The notes: generated by a model from the sequence alone, not told the origin. 64,000 bases of DNA from Lysinibacillus alkalisoli (GCF_014643595.1 NZ_BMJT01000009.1:62001-126000), one strand, 5' to 3'. Shown: positions 25,139 through 36,065, counted from the stretch's first letter. A program made the numbers and translations.

Positions 25139-25847
25139 ATTTTGCTTGTAAATCTTCTAGTTCTTGTGCTGTTAACTCACGATACTCACCTAACGCCAAG
25201 GACTCATCTAACTGTAAGCTCCCCATAGAGAGGCGTTTCAAATAAATCACTTTTTTATTTACAGCTTCAAACATTCGCTTCACTTGATGAAATTTCCCTT
25301 CATGAATGACTAATTCAATCTGGGATACTTCACCTGATGTGAGAATCGTTAATTGAGCAGGCTTTGTCGTATAACCATCATCTAAAGTAACCCCATAAGC
25401 AAAAGCAGTAATATCTTTATCTGTCACTATCCCTTCGATATGTGCATAGTAACGTTTAGGCACGTGCTTTTTAGGTGACAATAAATTATGACTCAATTGC
25501 CCATCATTCGTTACTAATAATAAACCCTCCGTGTCTTTATCTAGGCGCCCCACGGGAAATGGTTTAAAATGTTGTAATTCAAAGTCCAATAAATCAATTA
25601 CTGTTGTATCACGTAAATCCTCAGTTGCTGAAACCACACCTGGTGGCTTATGTAGCATCACATAAACAAACTCTCTATACACGATACGCTCACCTAACAC
25701 AGCAACCTCTTGTTTATTCACATCAATATGCTGAGCAGCATTTTTTGCTACCTCACCATCAATCGTCACAACTTTATCTTTTAATAATTGCTTTACTTCT
25801 TTACGTGTACCATAACCTGTATGGGCAAGCAATTTATCCAATCTCAT
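25137..25847 (-). CDS. ytzG: 16S rRNA pseudouridine synthase, RsuA/YtzG family
   Basis: 236 residues: N-terminal S4 RNA-binding domain (MRLDKLLAHTGYGTRKEVKQLLK), then the RsuA/RluB catalytic domain with the signature GRLDKDTEGLLLVTNDG, whose aspartate is catalytic, and EGKFHQVKRMFEAV. It isomerises a uridine in small-subunit rRNA. The frame is open from GTG 25856, but that codon overlaps the AAGGGG site; ATG 25847 fits at 8 nt. It follows ytgP by 12 nt, so the two are probably co-transcribed. Confidence 0.92.
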   Translation of the reverse strand: MRLDKLLAHTGYGTRKEVKQLLKDKVVTIDGEVAKNAAQHIDVNKQEVAVLGERIVYREFVYVMLHKPPGVVSATEDLRDTTVIDLLDFELQHFKPFPVGRLDKDTEGLLLVTNDGQLSHNLLSPKKHVPKRYYAHIEGIVTDKDITAFAYGVTLDDGYTTKPAQLTILTSGEVSQIELVIHEGKFHQVKRMFEAVNKKVIYLKRLSMGSLQLDESLALGEYRELTAQELEDLQAK

Positions 25848-25859
25848 CTCATACACCCC

Positions 25860-27473
25860 TTACAAACCAAATTTAGCTGCAATACGCATAACACGCTCAC
25901 CTAATATCTTTTGTGCTAAACCTAATTTTAATGATAAGAAAGCGTAAGCTAACGCCCCTATTGGCGCACACACTACCACATATAACAACGCTAATAATTT
26001 AGTATCTGCTGGGCCAATCACTAATGATAATAACCATTTAGCTGCTAAAACAACACATGCCATTACCGCTGTCACACCTGCAATTAACATAATACGTCTA
26101 AACACCATAGTAGAGCGATAGTTCAAAGCAATACTTAATACCGTAATATTGATAGCAATAGCTACGCCATAACCAATTGCTGTAGCTAAAATCGAACCAT
26201 CTGCCTCAAACAACTTAATAAGTGGAATATTTAATGCTAACTTAAAGAAAATACCTGTCAATAAGCTAAAAACAACCCATTTTTGATAGTTAATTCCTTG
26301 TAATAAGGCTGCTGTAATAGCAAATAGAGCAAATAAAATGGCAATTGGTGCATAGTGCATTAAAATAGTTGAACCTTCGACACTTTCTGAATAAAATGTA
26401 AAATAAATTTCATATGATAATGTCATAATGCCCACACAAGCAGGCAACATAATAAACATAATGATTTGGAATGTCTTATCAATCGTATAACGTAATGAGA
26501 CTTGTGCATTTTGTGTAAAATACTTTGTAATGGTAGGAATGAGTGCCATAGATAAGCCTGATGCTACCATAACAGGGATCATTACAATCTTATTAGATAA
26601 GAAGTTAATCATTGAAAAATACTTATCTGTCACATTAGCCAAGCCAATCGATGTCATCGCGCTGTTGAATGTTAACATATCAACCAATTGGAAAATAGGG
26701 TCAGCTACACCGACAAAAGCAAATGGGATAGAATATGTGAGAATTTCTTTAAACATAGATGTTGTAGAGACATCACTTGTAATACCATTTGCTCGCAAAT
26801 CATTAAACTCTGGCAAATATTTACGCCAGTAGTGTAATAACACAAGCATGGATGCAATCGCACCAACAAATGCAGCAAATACAGCCATACCAATAGCTGT
26901 TTCAACTTTACCATCTAACAAAACAATAATAATGAACGAACTTGTTAATAAAAAGGCAACTCGCACAACCTGTTCAACAAATTGAGAAACAGACGTCGGA
27001 ATCATAATGCCATACCCTTGGAAAAAACCACGCCATAAACTCATAAAAGGTACAACAATTAAGGCAAAGCTTAACCAGCGAATCACCATGGCAATTTGTG
27101 CTACTGTAAACACTTGGTCATCACTTTTTATGACCATACTTGCAATTGGTGTGGCTAAACTAAATAATGCGATAAAAGCAATAATACCAGTAGCGAGCAT
27201 AATCATTAAGCCCGACTTCATTAACCTACGCCCTGTATCATAATCATTTAATGTATTATATTTTGATACAAACTTTGCAACTGCATTCGGAGCTCCGGAG
27301 ATGGCTAATGTCAACATGATGGAGTAAGGAATATATGCATACGTATAAAGTGCAACATTTTCTTCACCAATGATTGCGTAAAAAGGAAAAATATAAATTA
27401 AGCCTAATGCTTTAGAGAGGAACAAACCAATGGTTAATATCGCTGTTCCTTTCATTAAACTATTTGAGGACAT
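25860..27473 (-). CDS. ytgP: YtgP, MurJ-type lipid II flippase (MOP superfamily)
   Basis: 537-residue polytopic membrane protein with about 14 hydrophobic helices, of the MviN/MurJ-like polysaccharide-transporter superfamily. B. subtilis YtgP (544 residues) acts in lipid II translocation together with Amj (known). N-terminus MSSNSLMKGTAILTIGLFLSKALGLIYIFPF matches it. The frame opens at TTG 27497, but GGTGG lies 7 nt before ATG 27473. Downstream, ytzG follows at 12 nt. Confidence 0.9.
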   Translation of the reverse strand: MSSNSLMKGTAILTIGLFLSKALGLIYIFPFYAIIGEENVALYTYAYIPYSIMLTLAISGAPNAVAKFVSKYNTLNDYDTGRRLMKSGLMIMLATGIIAFIALFSLATPIASMVIKSDDQVFTVAQIAMVIRWLSFALIVVPFMSLWRGFFQGYGIMIPTSVSQFVEQVVRVAFLLTSSFIIIVLLDGKVETAIGMAVFAAFVGAIASMLVLLHYWRKYLPEFNDLRANGITSDVSTTSMFKEILTYSIPFAFVGVADPIFQLVDMLTFNSAMTSIGLANVTDKYFSMINFLSNKIVMIPVMVASGLSMALIPTITKYFTQNAQVSLRYTIDKTFQIIMFIMLPACVGIMTLSYEIYFTFYSESVEGSTILMHYAPIAILFALFAITAALLQGINYQKWVVFSLLTGIFFKLALNIPLIKLFEADGSILATAIGYGVAIAINITVLSIALNYRSTMVFRRIMLIAGVTAVMACVVLAAKWLLSLVIGPADTKLLALLYVVVCAPIGALAYAFLSLKLGLAQKILGERVMRIAAKFGL

Positions 27474-27738
27474 GAAGCAGCCACCCATTCTTTTCAAATT
27501 AACGTAATGTACGATAACACACTACTAAACGAACCTAAAGTATAGTTTACCCTTGAACTAACATTTACTCAATTGCTTTCTTTAAGAAAAATTCATTTTA
27601 ATGTTATGATAATTGAGCAATATTAGCGAAAAGAAAACAAGTAGTCATCTTATATGGTAAGCTTATTATCTTCTATAACCACGTCTTACTAGAGACGAAA
27701 GGTGATTAAATTTGTTGCGGAAAATAGGAAGTGAAAAT

Positions 27739-28986
27739 ATGTATGATTGTATTATTGTCGGTGGCGGTACAGCCGGCTTAATGGCAGCTGTTGCAGCGGC
27801 AGAACAACAAAAAAAAGTTTTACTCATAGAAAAAGGTAAAAAATTAGGACAAAAACTGGCCATCTCAGGTGGTGGTAGATGCAATGTCACTAACCGATTA
27901 CCTATCGAAGAGATCATTAAAAATATTCCTGGGAATGGTCGCTTTTTATATGGACCTTTTAGTATTTATAACAATGAAGATTTAATTCAGTTTTTTGAAT
28001 CCAATGGTGTAGCGCTAAAAGAGGAAGACCACGGTCGCATGTTCCCTGTCTCTAATCGTGCGCAAGATGTTGTAAATGTGTTATTACATGCATTAGAACG
28101 ACAAAATGTTACTATAAAATTACAGACACCTGTCACAAAACTCATTATGAATGAGGAGCGTGTACTAGGTGTTAGGACAACACAAGGTGATTTTTTAGCG
28201 CACTCCGTTATTATTGCGGTAGGTGGTAAAGCCGTACCACATACAGGCTCAACAGGTGATGGCTATGCATGGGCAGAGCGTGCAGGTCATACAATTACAA
28301 CATTATTCCCAACAGAAGTACCACTCGTTTCACAAGAAAGCTTTATTCAAAATAAAGAGTTGCAAGGTTTGGCACTGCGAGATGTGAACGTGAGTGTACT
28401 CAATAAAAAAGGCAAAGCAATTATTACTCATAAGATGGATATGTTATTTACTCACTTTGGCGTAAGTGGCCCTGCTATTTTACGCTGTAGTCAATTTGTT
28501 GTGAAAGAACAAATGAAGACACAACAACCTGTAACGCTAGCGATTCAAACATTAGACATGAATACGCATGAAGCCACTCAACTTTTGCAAAAGCTCACAA
28601 AAGACGCACCTAAAAGAGCGATTAAAAACACATTAAAAGGGCTTGTACCTGAACGTTGGCTACTCTTTTTATTACAGCAAGCCTCCATTGATGGTAATAA
28701 AAATGGCGCAGACCTCTCACACTTACAAATCCAAGCATTAGCTGTATCCTTAACGCATTTTACAATGCTTGTACATGATACACTACCAATGGAAAAAGCT
28801 TTTGTTACAGGTGGTGGTATCTCCACAAAAGAGATCGAACCTAAAACAATGGCGAGTCGTAAAAAGCAAGGTCTTTACTTTTGTGGCGAAATTTTAGATA
28901 TTCATGGTTATACAGGTGGTTATAATATTACCGCTGCGCTTGTTACTGGTAGAATTGCTGGTATGAGTGCTGTGTCAAATTTGTAA
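27739..28986 (+). CDS. ytfP: YtfP, HI0933-type NAD(P)/FAD-dependent oxidoreductase
   Basis: 415-residue flavoprotein. N-terminal FAD site [20 protein letters not shown], the family hallmark [12 protein letters not shown] (about 47-58), [12 protein letters not shown], and C-terminal [19 protein letters not shown] and [17 protein letters not shown] are near-identical to B. subtilis YtfP. The substrate of this family is unknown. The frame is open from TTG 27712, but AGGAAGTG precedes ATG 27739, matching the B. subtilis start. Divergent from ytgP. Confidence 0.93.
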   Translation: MYDCIIVGGGTAGLMAAVAAAEQQKKVLLIEKGKKLGQKLAISGGGRCNVTNRLPIEEIIKNIPGNGRFLYGPFSIYNNEDLIQFFESNGVALKEEDHGRMFPVSNRAQDVVNVLLHALERQNVTIKLQTPVTKLIMNEERVLGVRTTQGDFLAHSVIIAVGGKAVPHTGSTGDGYAWAERAGHTITTLFPTEVPLVSQESFIQNKELQGLALRDVNVSVLNKKGKAIITHKMDMLFTHFGVSGPAILRCSQFVVKEQMKTQQPVTLAIQTLDMNTHEATQLLQKLTKDAPKRAIKNTLKGLVPERWLLFLLQQASIDGNKNGADLSHLQIQALAVSLTHFTMLVHDTLPMEKAFVTGGGISTKEIEPKTMASRKKQGLYFCGEILDIHGYTGGYNITAALVTGRIAGMSAVSNL

Positions 28987-29033
28987 ATAACTTGTGTGTT
29001 ATGACAGATTCTCACGGATTCATGCAAATAAAA

Positions 29034-29060
29034 TTGACAGTGTTGTGTAACTGTTATAAT
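29034..29060 (+). promoter_or_regulatory. Orphan promoter-like sequence between ytfP and the OFA transporter
   Basis: Perfect TTGACA (29034-29039) and TATAAT (29055-29060), but only 15 bp apart. It points into a convergent gap that ends in a strong terminator 35 bp later, so any RNA would be about 65 nt. Confidence 0.3.
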
Positions 29061-29092
29061 TTATTAGTAGTTCATACTTTTTGTTATATAAC

Positions 29093-29133
29093 AAAAAAAG
29101 TGCGAAGCTTACATATGTAAGCCTCGCACTTTT
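29093..29133. terminator. Strong bidirectional terminator
   Basis: AAGTGCGA-GCTTAC and GTAAGC-TCGCACTT form a 14-bp stem (one mismatch) with A- and T-runs on either side; serves ytfP and the convergent transporter. A second palindrome, TTTTTGTTATATAACAAAAA, abuts it. Confidence 0.9.
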
Positions 29134-30399
29134 CTATACATGTGAAATATCATCTGTCGTTTGTGAAGCTAGACTGCGTTTTTCACGTGTAATATCTACT
29201 TTCAATGCAATGGCAACAGCGAGTGCGATTGCCACAAGCCCAACAAAAATATAGAACACAGGTACATAACTATTTGTGCTTGATTTAACAAAAGTTACAA
29301 TCATAGGCCCAAATATGCCACCTAATGACCAAGTCGTTAGTAAATAACCGTGAATGGCTCCTAGTTGCTTTGTACCAAACATGTCACCTGCAAACGCTGG
29401 TAGATTAGAGAATCCACCACCATAAAAGCTTACAACAAGGAAAATAAAGAGTTGGAATAAGACCGTGTTAGTCGTCATTGGTAATGAGATAAAGATAATA
29501 AGTTCGGCAACAAAGAATAAAATAAAGACGTTAGCGCGTCCTACATAATCTGATACTGCTGCCCAAACTAAACGGCCACCACCGTTAAAGATTCCCATAA
29601 TCCCTACCATTGTTGCTGCACCTGCTACTGATAAACCAGCAATCTCTTGTGCCATAGGTGAAGCAACCGAGATCATCATAATTCCGGCTGTTACGCTAAT
29701 GAGATGCATTGTCCAAAGCATCCAAAAGCGCTTCGTTTTAACAGCCTCTCTTGCAGACAACTGTGCTAAATCGCCAGTTGTTTTTTCTTTTTTACCTTTA
29801 ACTAATGCTTCCATACCAGCCACTGTATATTCACGTGGCGGCGGTGCAATATATGAAGCACCCAACATCATTAAAATAAAATAACTAGAACCTAAAATAA
29901 AATATGTTGTTGAGATGCTAAAGTTATTCATCAATGCTACAGCTACTGGTGCTGTAATTAAGGCGCCTGAACCAAAGCCTAGCACTGCCATTCCTGTCGC
30001 TAAGCCTCGACGATCTGGGAACCACTTAATTAATGTAGATACTGGTGCAATATAGCCAATCCCCATACCTAAGCCACTGAGTACACCATAAGTGAGCCAA
30101 TATAATGTTACAGAATCTAATAAAATGGCTACACCTGCTCCCGCTTGCCCTAAGCCAAATAATATGGCGGCTAACATAGCAGAACGACGCGGCCCTTGTT
30201 TCTCAACAAAGTTACCAAACAACGCTGCTGCAAAGCCTGCTAACCCCATCATAATTGTAAACGCTACTGTAATTTTTGAATCACTCCACCCCATCTGTTC
30301 TGCGATTGGCATTTTATATACACTGTATGCATATGCTGCACCAATAGATAGGTGGATTGCTATTGCAGATAATGCAATTAACCATCTGTTTTTATTCAT
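29134..30399 (-). CDS. MFS transporter, OxlT/OFA (oxalate:formate antiporter-like) family
   Basis: About 421 residues, 12 predicted membrane helices, in the OFA branch of the major facilitator superfamily: RWLIALSAIAIHLSIGAAYAYSVYK, GLGMGIGYIAPVSTLIKWFPDRRGLATG and NGGGRLVWAAVSDYVGR match OxlT-type proteins. Typical substrates are small organic acids; this one's cannot be named. The frame opens at ATG 30420 without a good ribosome site; ATG 30399 has AAAGAGAAG. Own promoter and terminator. Confidence 0.82.
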   Translation of the reverse strand: MNKNRWLIALSAIAIHLSIGAAYAYSVYKMPIAEQMGWSDSKITVAFTIMMGLAGFAAALFGNFVEKQGPRRSAMLAAILFGLGQAGAGVAILLDSVTLYWLTYGVLSGLGMGIGYIAPVSTLIKWFPDRRGLATGMAVLGFGSGALITAPVAVALMNNFSISTTYFILGSSYFILMMLGASYIAPPPREYTVAGMEALVKGKKEKTTGDLAQLSAREAVKTKRFWMLWTMHLISVTAGIMMISVASPMAQEIAGLSVAGAATMVGIMGIFNGGGRLVWAAVSDYVGRANVFILFFVAELIIFISLPMTTNTVLFQLFIFLVVSFYGGGFSNLPAFAGDMFGTKQLGAIHGYLLTTWSLGGIFGPMIVTFVKSSTNSYVPVFYIFVGLVAIALAVAIALKVDITREKRSLASQTTDDISHV

Positions 30400-30460
30400 A
30401 TCTTCTCTTTCAACCCCCATCTTGCTATTTGTGAATACTTTATGAACGGCTATGAGTTAA

Positions 30461-30490
30461 AAGATACCACTTGTTTTTATACAATTGCAA
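30461..30490 (-). promoter_or_regulatory. Candidate promoter of the OFA transporter
   Basis: Minus strand TTGCAA (30485-30490), 18 bp, then TGG-TATCTT (30461-30466), an extended -10. The -35 lies in ACAATTGCAA, repeated exactly 60 bp away at 30541-30550. Confidence 0.45.
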
Positions 30491-30847
30491 GCTATTTTTT
30501 AGACTATTTATTATTTTCATTCGAAGTCATTTATTATATAACAATTGCAAAAAAAGCATTTTTTTCTTTATAAAACGCTTTTTATCTTGATTTATAAAAA
30601 TAGATTACTATTATCTAAAGTATATAATCCACCGTTCATTATTATAGCGCCATAAATATTGTTTTTTAGTTTTTTTGTTCCTGTAAGTTATATTTATATA
30701 CTTAGAGCAGAAAAATTCAACATTTTATAAATATACTTTCATCTTTTTTAAGCTAGGATACTTTGTAGTAATAGATAGGGTGAAAATGAACATAGCACTT
30801 GTTGTATAACAACCCGTTTTATTTATGTTCTTTCTTCCAAATCACAT
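30491..30847 (-). other. Gene-free stretch holding a possible small RNA unit
   Basis: Between the transporter promoter and the MMPL terminator. On the minus strand TTGAAT (30715-30720), 16 bp, TATAAA (30693-30698) could start an RNA at about 30686; a hairpin (AAAAAGC/GCTTTTT stem, 30547-30587) followed by seven T could end it, giving about 140 nt. It contains only a 15-codon frame with no ribosome site. Neither neighbour needs this terminator. Confidence 0.35.
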
Positions 30848-30882
30848 AAAAAAACGCTAACCTTTTTTCTCGGTTAGCGTTG
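30848..30882 (-). terminator. Terminator of the MMPL transporter gene
   Basis: AACGCTAACC pairs perfectly with GGTTAGCGTT; seven T follow on the minus strand. Confidence 0.88.
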
Positions 30883-30893
30883 ATTTTTATATG

Positions 30894-33002
30894 CTATTTC
30901 ATTTTCTTAGGCCAAAAACTCCATTTTCCTAAAATCACAAGTAATGCTGGAATGACAATTGTACGTACTAAAAACGTATCAATTAATACACCAATAAATA
31001 CAGCAAAGCCAAATACACGTAAATCTAAAACAGGTTGTGTCATTAATACAGCAAAAGTGGCTGCTAGTATTAATCCTGCAGAAGAGATAACCCCTCCTGT
31101 TTTGCCAACGCCTTCTAAAACGGCTGTTTTCAGGTCATGTGTACGTTGTTCTTCTCTAATGCGTGCCATTAACATAATACTATAATCCACGCCTAATGCT
31201 ACAAGAAAGACAAAAGCATATAATGGTGTACGATAACTTAAACCGCTATAGCCTAATACATCTTGAAATACTATCACGGTAATGCCTAATGCTGCACCAA
31301 AAGATAATAAAATAGTCGCCATCATATATATTGGTGCAATCATAGAACGTGTTTGAATGCCAAGCATAATCCCGATGAGTACAATCATAATGGCACCAAC
31401 ACGCCATAAATCCGCTTCACTCGTAGCCCGAATATCTGCTTGTTCAGCAGTCTCGCCTGCATAATATAACGTAGCACCTTGCATGGATGCTTCTTTTACA
31501 ATAGCTTGCTCCCGTTGCTGCATATCTTCAAGCAAATCAAATGTGACTTCATCATATGGGTTATCTTTGAATAACAATGTAAGCTTAGCAAAATGGTTGT
31601 CTACTTGTGAGATACTTGTCCCTTGTGCTGTAACACTTTGTACACCCGTTTGTTTAGCTAACACTTTCACTAATTGTTGAACATTTTGCTCTGTCAGCGC
31701 TTCTTTATGCTCCACCACTACTGTAGTTGGTGCAATGTCACCTTTTGAAAAGGCCTTTTCTAATTGTTGGTACCCTTGGATAGATGACATCTCTTCTGGA
31801 AAAGAATCTAATAAATTAAACGTATATTTCATGGTGGAAATTTGTGTTGAACATATGATGAGAATAACAATTACAGGTAACATGGCACGCCATGGTTTAG
31901 CAATCACAAAGCGCGCAATCTTATGCCAAATCCCTTCTTTGTGTCCCGTTTTCTTTTTATGTGGGTTAAATGGCCAGAAGGCTTTAGCCCCTGCAATCTC
32001 AAATAATGCGGGCAGTAATGTAAGACCTGCCATTAAGATAATAATGACTGCCACAGCGAATACAGGTGCAAATACACGATAAATTTCAAATACAGCAAAG
32101 AATAACGTTAACATCCCTAGCAAAATTGTACTACCACTAAAAACAATGGGTTCTCGTACATGCTTCATCGCCTTTTTCATAGCTAAAGTAGGTGATGGTT
32201 CGCTCATCAATTCTTCTCTGAAGCGTGAAAAAATAAGTAAAGAGTAATCTGTAATGACAGCAAATAATAAAATTAACATAATGGATAATGCTTGCCCATC
32301 AATGGTTAATAATTGTGCTTCACCTGCCAAACCAATTACACGGTCCACCACCATATAAACAATGCCTGCACCAACGAGTGGAATGAATGCAAGTAATGGT
32401 GAACGATAAATAATAATGAGAAGAATTAAAATCACAAAGACTGTACTAACCATTAATACAACATCTGCTTTTGTAAACATCTCATAAGCATCGCCAGCTA
32501 TAGCTACTGGACCTGTAAAATAAGTGTCTACAGTTGGTAATGCTTGTTCGGCTTGTTGTGCCATCTTGTTAATTGCTTGCTTGGCTACCTTACCTTCAAT
32601 CTCTCCTGTTATGGTAATAGGCACAAAGAAAGTTTGTTTGTCTTTTGAAGTAAATGCTTCTAGTGCTTGTGGTGGCATTTGAGCTAATGGTAATACTTTA
32701 GCCTCTAATGTAGTCGTTTCCACCATATGATCTAACATAGCAATCGCTTCATTGTATTGCATTTTTGTAAAAGGCTCGTCGCTGTGCATAACCACAAATA
32801 GTGGTGCCCCTTCTGAAGTAGGAAAATATGTTTTAATATATTGTTTAGCTTCTATAGATTGAGCTTCATCTGGCAACCCACCATTTTTAGCATTTGTGCT
32901 CACTTCTTTTGCTGTAGGTGCTACTATACTTAAGACCACCATTGCAATTAGCCATAAGCTTACTGTAATGAGTGCCCATTTTTTTGTTTTAAAAAAGTTC
33001 AT
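30894..33002 (-). CDS. MMPL/RND-family transporter (YdfJ-like)
   Basis: 702-residue membrane exporter with the RND duplicated layout: helix 1 (WALITVSLWLIAMVVLSIVA), a large outside domain (about 35-170), helices 2-6 (VLMVSTVFVILILLIIIYRSP ... FEIYRVFAPVFAVAVIIILMAG), second helix 7 near 365, second outside domain, then helices 8-12. Core motifs FAVITDYSLLIFSRFREE and LVALGVDYSIMLMARIREE hold the proton-relay aspartates. Bacillus relatives export lipids or drugs; the substrate is unknown here. ATG follows AGGGGGAAGG. No linked regulator. Confidence 0.88.
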   Translation of the reverse strand: MNFFKTKKWALITVSLWLIAMVVLSIVAPTAKEVSTNAKNGGLPDEAQSIEAKQYIKTYFPTSEGAPLFVVMHSDEPFTKMQYNEAIAMLDHMVETTTLEAKVLPLAQMPPQALEAFTSKDKQTFFVPITITGEIEGKVAKQAINKMAQQAEQALPTVDTYFTGPVAIAGDAYEMFTKADVVLMVSTVFVILILLIIIYRSPLLAFIPLVGAGIVYMVVDRVIGLAGEAQLLTIDGQALSIMLILLFAVITDYSLLIFSRFREELMSEPSPTLAMKKAMKHVREPIVFSGSTILLGMLTLFFAVFEIYRVFAPVFAVAVIIILMAGLTLLPALFEIAGAKAFWPFNPHKKKTGHKEGIWHKIARFVIAKPWRAMLPVIVILIICSTQISTMKYTFNLLDSFPEEMSSIQGYQQLEKAFSKGDIAPTTVVVEHKEALTEQNVQQLVKVLAKQTGVQSVTAQGTSISQVDNHFAKLTLLFKDNPYDEVTFDLLEDMQQREQAIVKEASMQGATLYYAGETAEQADIRATSEADLWRVGAIMIVLIGIMLGIQTRSMIAPIYMMATILLSFGAALGITVIVFQDVLGYSGLSYRTPLYAFVFLVALGVDYSIMLMARIREEQRTHDLKTAVLEGVGKTGGVISSAGLILAATFAVLMTQPVLDLRVFGFAVFIGVLIDTFLVRTIVIPALLVILGKWSFWPKKMK

Positions 33003-33086
33003 GTTGCCTTCCCCCTGTCGTTTAATAACTACAGTTTAGGTTAGCAACATGAACTTTAAATGAACTCTATCTAACGCCAAGATGAA

Positions 33087-33548
33087 CTAGTTAAATTTTT
33101 TCCGCATAAAATATCGATGTTCGTTTTGACCAAATTCATGCAGACGCTCTTCTTCAATCTTAAATCCTGTTTTTTTGTATAATCGTATCGCTGCCTCATT
33201 TTTGATATCCACAGTAAGTACAACTGATGTAAATGATTCTTGTTGTAAAAATTGTAGGACAGCGTTAAAAAATTGACTGCCTAAACCTTTCCCTTGGTAA
33301 TCTGAACGTACATAATAGCCAAAAATATAAGCACATGTGGCATCTTCATAATCACGTATTACTTGTGCTACTGCAAGCGGACGCTCATCCTTTGTACTGG
33401 TATACCAAAGTAGCCGTCCATAACGGGCAATGGGGACAAAAGTTTGTTCATCCACAGCACCAAATTGAGGAAAGGCATCCTGTTCTAAGGCTCGCATCAT
33501 CTGTTGTTGTGATGGTGTTAATTTGTTGACAACTTGCAAAGTATACAT
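33087..33548 (-). CDS. GNAT-family N-acetyltransferase
   Basis: 153 residues, single GNAT fold. The acetyl-CoA loop reads VRSDYQGKGLGSQFFNAV (about 78-95, Q-G-K-G-L-G), followed by TVDIKNEAAIRLYKKTGFKIEEER, the usual C-terminal motif B. Substrate (protein, antibiotic or metabolite) cannot be inferred. ATG follows AAGGAGAG. It lies downstream of leuS but beyond its terminator, so it is probably expressed on its own. Confidence 0.85.
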   Translation of the reverse strand: MYTLQVVNKLTPSQQQMMRALEQDAFPQFGAVDEQTFVPIARYGRLLWYTSTKDERPLAVAQVIRDYEDATCAYIFGYYVRSDYQGKGLGSQFFNAVLQFLQQESFTSVVLTVDIKNEAAIRLYKKTGFKIEEERLHEFGQNEHRYFMRKKFN

Positions 33549-33567
33549 AAGTATCTCTCCTTCTTAC

Positions 33568-33601
33568 AAAAAAGACAAAGTCATTCGTACCTGACTTTGC
33601 C
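33568..33601 (-). terminator. Terminator of leuS
   Basis: CAAAGTCA pairs with TGACTTTG; six T follow on the minus strand. Confidence 0.85.
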
Positions 33602-33613
33602 TTCCACCTTGTT

Positions 33614-36028
33614 TTATTTAATAACGATATTAACTAATTTACCCGGAATAGCAATTAATTTAACTAATGTTTTACCTGCCATTTGTTCTTGTACCTTAGC
33701 ATCTTCAAGTGCTACTTTCTCAAGTGCTTCTTTTGTGATATCTTTTGCTACTTTAATTTTAGCACGTACTTTCCCATTAATTTGTACAACCATTTCGATT
33801 TCGTTATCTTCTAACTTACGCTCGTCAAATGTTGGCCATGGCTCATACGTTAGTGATTCCTTATGCCCTAAATGTTGCCATATTTCTTCTGCAATATGTG
33901 GAGCAACAGGTGATAATAATAAAACAATACCTTCTGCATACTTTGTTGGGATACGCTCTACTTTATTGGCTTCATTTACAAATACCATTAATTGTGAAAT
34001 AGCTGTATTATTACGCATATGTTCGTAATCATCTGTTACCTTCTTAACCGTTTGGTGATACACTTTTTCAAGTTCTCCACCTTCTTCACCATGCACTTTA
34101 GCATTCAATGTACCTTCTTCGTTCATAAACAAACGCCATACACGGTCTAAGAAGCGACGAGCGCCATCTACACCATTTGTTGTCCATTCTTTTGACGCAT
34201 CTAAAGGCCCCATAAACATTTCGTATAAACGTAAGGTGTCAGCACCATGTGAAGCGACGATATCATCAGGATTGATGACATTACCTAACGATTTAGACAT
34301 TTTCACATGTCCTTCACCTAAAATCATACCTTGGTTAAATAATTTTTGGAAAGGCTCTTTTGTTGGTACAACACCTAAATCGTATAATACTTTATGCCAG
34401 AAACGTGCGTATAACAAGTGAAGTACTGCATGCTCTGCACCACCTACATAAATATCCACAGGCAGCCAACGTTTAGCTAATTCTGGGTCAATAATCATCT
34501 CGTCATTAGTAGGGTCAATGTAACGTAAGTAATACCAACAGCTACCTGCCCATTGCGGCATTGTATTTGTTTCTCGACGACCTTTCATACCTGTTTCAGG
34601 GTCTACTACATTAATCCACTCTGTAATATTGGCAAGTGGTGACTCTCCTGTACCTGATGGTTTGATATTCGTTGTTTTTGGTAGTTCTAATGGTAATTGA
34701 TCTTCCGGAACGGTTGTCATTGTGCCATCTTCCCAATGAATAACTGGGATTGGCTCACCCCAATAGCGTTGGCGTGAGAATAACCAATCGCGCAAACGAT
34801 AGGAAATTTTCTTTTCTCCAACTTTATTTTCTTCCAACCAGGCAATAGCCTGACTAATGGCTTCGTCTTTACCTAAACCATCTAAGAAACCAGAGTTAAT
34901 ATGGCTGCCATCACCTGTAAAGGCCTCTTCTTCAATATTACCACCTTCTAATACAGGCACGATGTCTAAATGAAATTCTTTAGCAAACTCATAGTCACGC
35001 TCATCATGTGCTGGTACCGCCATAATAGCCCCTGTACCATAAGAAACTAATACATAATCTGCAATCCAAATTGGCATTTTTTCACCATTGATTGGGTTAA
35101 TAGCATACGCTCCTGTGAATACACCTGTTTTTTCTTTTGCTAAGTCTGTACGTTCTAAATCTGACTTTGTTTTTACTTTATCTAAGTATGTTGTGACAGC
35201 GGCTTGTTGCTCAGGTGTTGTAATTGCTTGTACTAATTTATGTTCAGGTGCTAACACAGCATAAGTGGCACCGAATAATGTATCTGGTCGTGTTGTAAAT
35301 ACTGTGAAGTCATAGTCTGTATTCTCTACTTTAAAAGTGACATTTGCCCCCTCTGAACGACCAATCCAGTTACGTTGCATCTCTTTTAAGCTCTCAGGCC
35401 AGTCTAATTCATCTAAATCTTCAATTAAACGATCCGCATATTCTGTAATTTTTAACACCCATTGACGCATTGGACGGCGCTCAACAGGGTGATTGCCACG
35501 CTCAGACAAGCCGTCAATTACTTCTTCATTTGATAGGACAGTACCTAATGCTGGGCACCAGTTTACTGCTACCTCATCGACATAGGCCAATCCCTTTTTA
35601 TACAATTGGATGAAAATCCATTGTGTCCATTTATAATATTTAGGATCCGTTGTATTGATTTCACGATCCCAATCGTATGAGAAACCTAAATCATTCATTT
35701 GACGTTTGAATGTTGCAATGTTTTTAGCCGTAAACTCTGCTGGGTCATTACCTGTATCAATGGCATATTGTTCAGCTGGCAAACCAAAGGCATCCCACCC
35801 CATAGGGTGTAAAACATTATAGCCTTGTTTACGCTTAAACTGACTTAACATATCTGTTGCAATATAGCCTAATGGATGCCCGACATGTAAACCTGCACCT
35901 GATGGATACGGGAACATATCTAATGCGTAAAACTTAGGCTTTGATGGGTCGTTTTCTGTTTTGAACGTCTTATTGTCCGCCCAATACTTTTGCCATTTCT
36001 TCTCAATTTGTTCATGATTGTAACTCAA
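33614..36028 (-). CDS. leuS: Leucyl-tRNA synthetase
   Basis: Class Ia synthetase that charges tRNA-Leu. 804 residues, normal for Bacillales. HIGH motif in [17 protein letters not shown] (39-55), the CP1 editing domain in the middle ([35 protein letters not shown]), and [14 protein letters not shown] near residue 575; C-terminal anticodon-binding and [11 protein letters not shown] regions are intact. It starts with TTG 36028 behind AAAGGAGG. Expression is under the leucine T-box directly upstream. Confidence 0.97.
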   Translation of the reverse strand: MSYNHEQIEKKWQKYWADNKTFKTENDPSKPKFYALDMFPYPSGAGLHVGHPLGYIATDMLSQFKRKQGYNVLHPMGWDAFGLPAEQYAIDTGNDPAEFTAKNIATFKRQMNDLGFSYDWDREINTTDPKYYKWTQWIFIQLYKKGLAYVDEVAVNWCPALGTVLSNEEVIDGLSERGNHPVERRPMRQWVLKITEYADRLIEDLDELDWPESLKEMQRNWIGRSEGANVTFKVENTDYDFTVFTTRPDTLFGATYAVLAPEHKLVQAITTPEQQAAVTTYLDKVKTKSDLERTDLAKEKTGVFTGAYAINPINGEKMPIWIADYVLVSYGTGAIMAVPAHDERDYEFAKEFHLDIVPVLEGGNIEEEAFTGDGSHINSGFLDGLGKDEAISQAIAWLEENKVGEKKISYRLRDWLFSRQRYWGEPIPVIHWEDGTMTTVPEDQLPLELPKTTNIKPSGTGESPLANITEWINVVDPETGMKGRRETNTMPQWAGSCWYYLRYIDPTNDEMIIDPELAKRWLPVDIYVGGAEHAVLHLLYARFWHKVLYDLGVVPTKEPFQKLFNQGMILGEGHVKMSKSLGNVINPDDIVASHGADTLRLYEMFMGPLDASKEWTTNGVDGARRFLDRVWRLFMNEEGTLNAKVHGEEGGELEKVYHQTVKKVTDDYEHMRNNTAISQLMVFVNEANKVERIPTKYAEGIVLLLSPVAPHIAEEIWQHLGHKESLTYEPWPTFDERKLEDNEIEMVVQINGKVRAKIKVAKDITKEALEKVALEDAKVQEQMAGKTLVKLIAIPGKLVNIVIK

Positions 36029-36065
36029 TTTTTTTCCTCCTTTAATACACTGCTTGATTAAGATG

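Noticed and set aside
30481-30550. ACAATTGCAA repeated 60 bp apart as a mobile-element end
   Set aside because: Only 10 bp, direct not inverted, no transposase and no target duplication; more likely promoter-related or chance.
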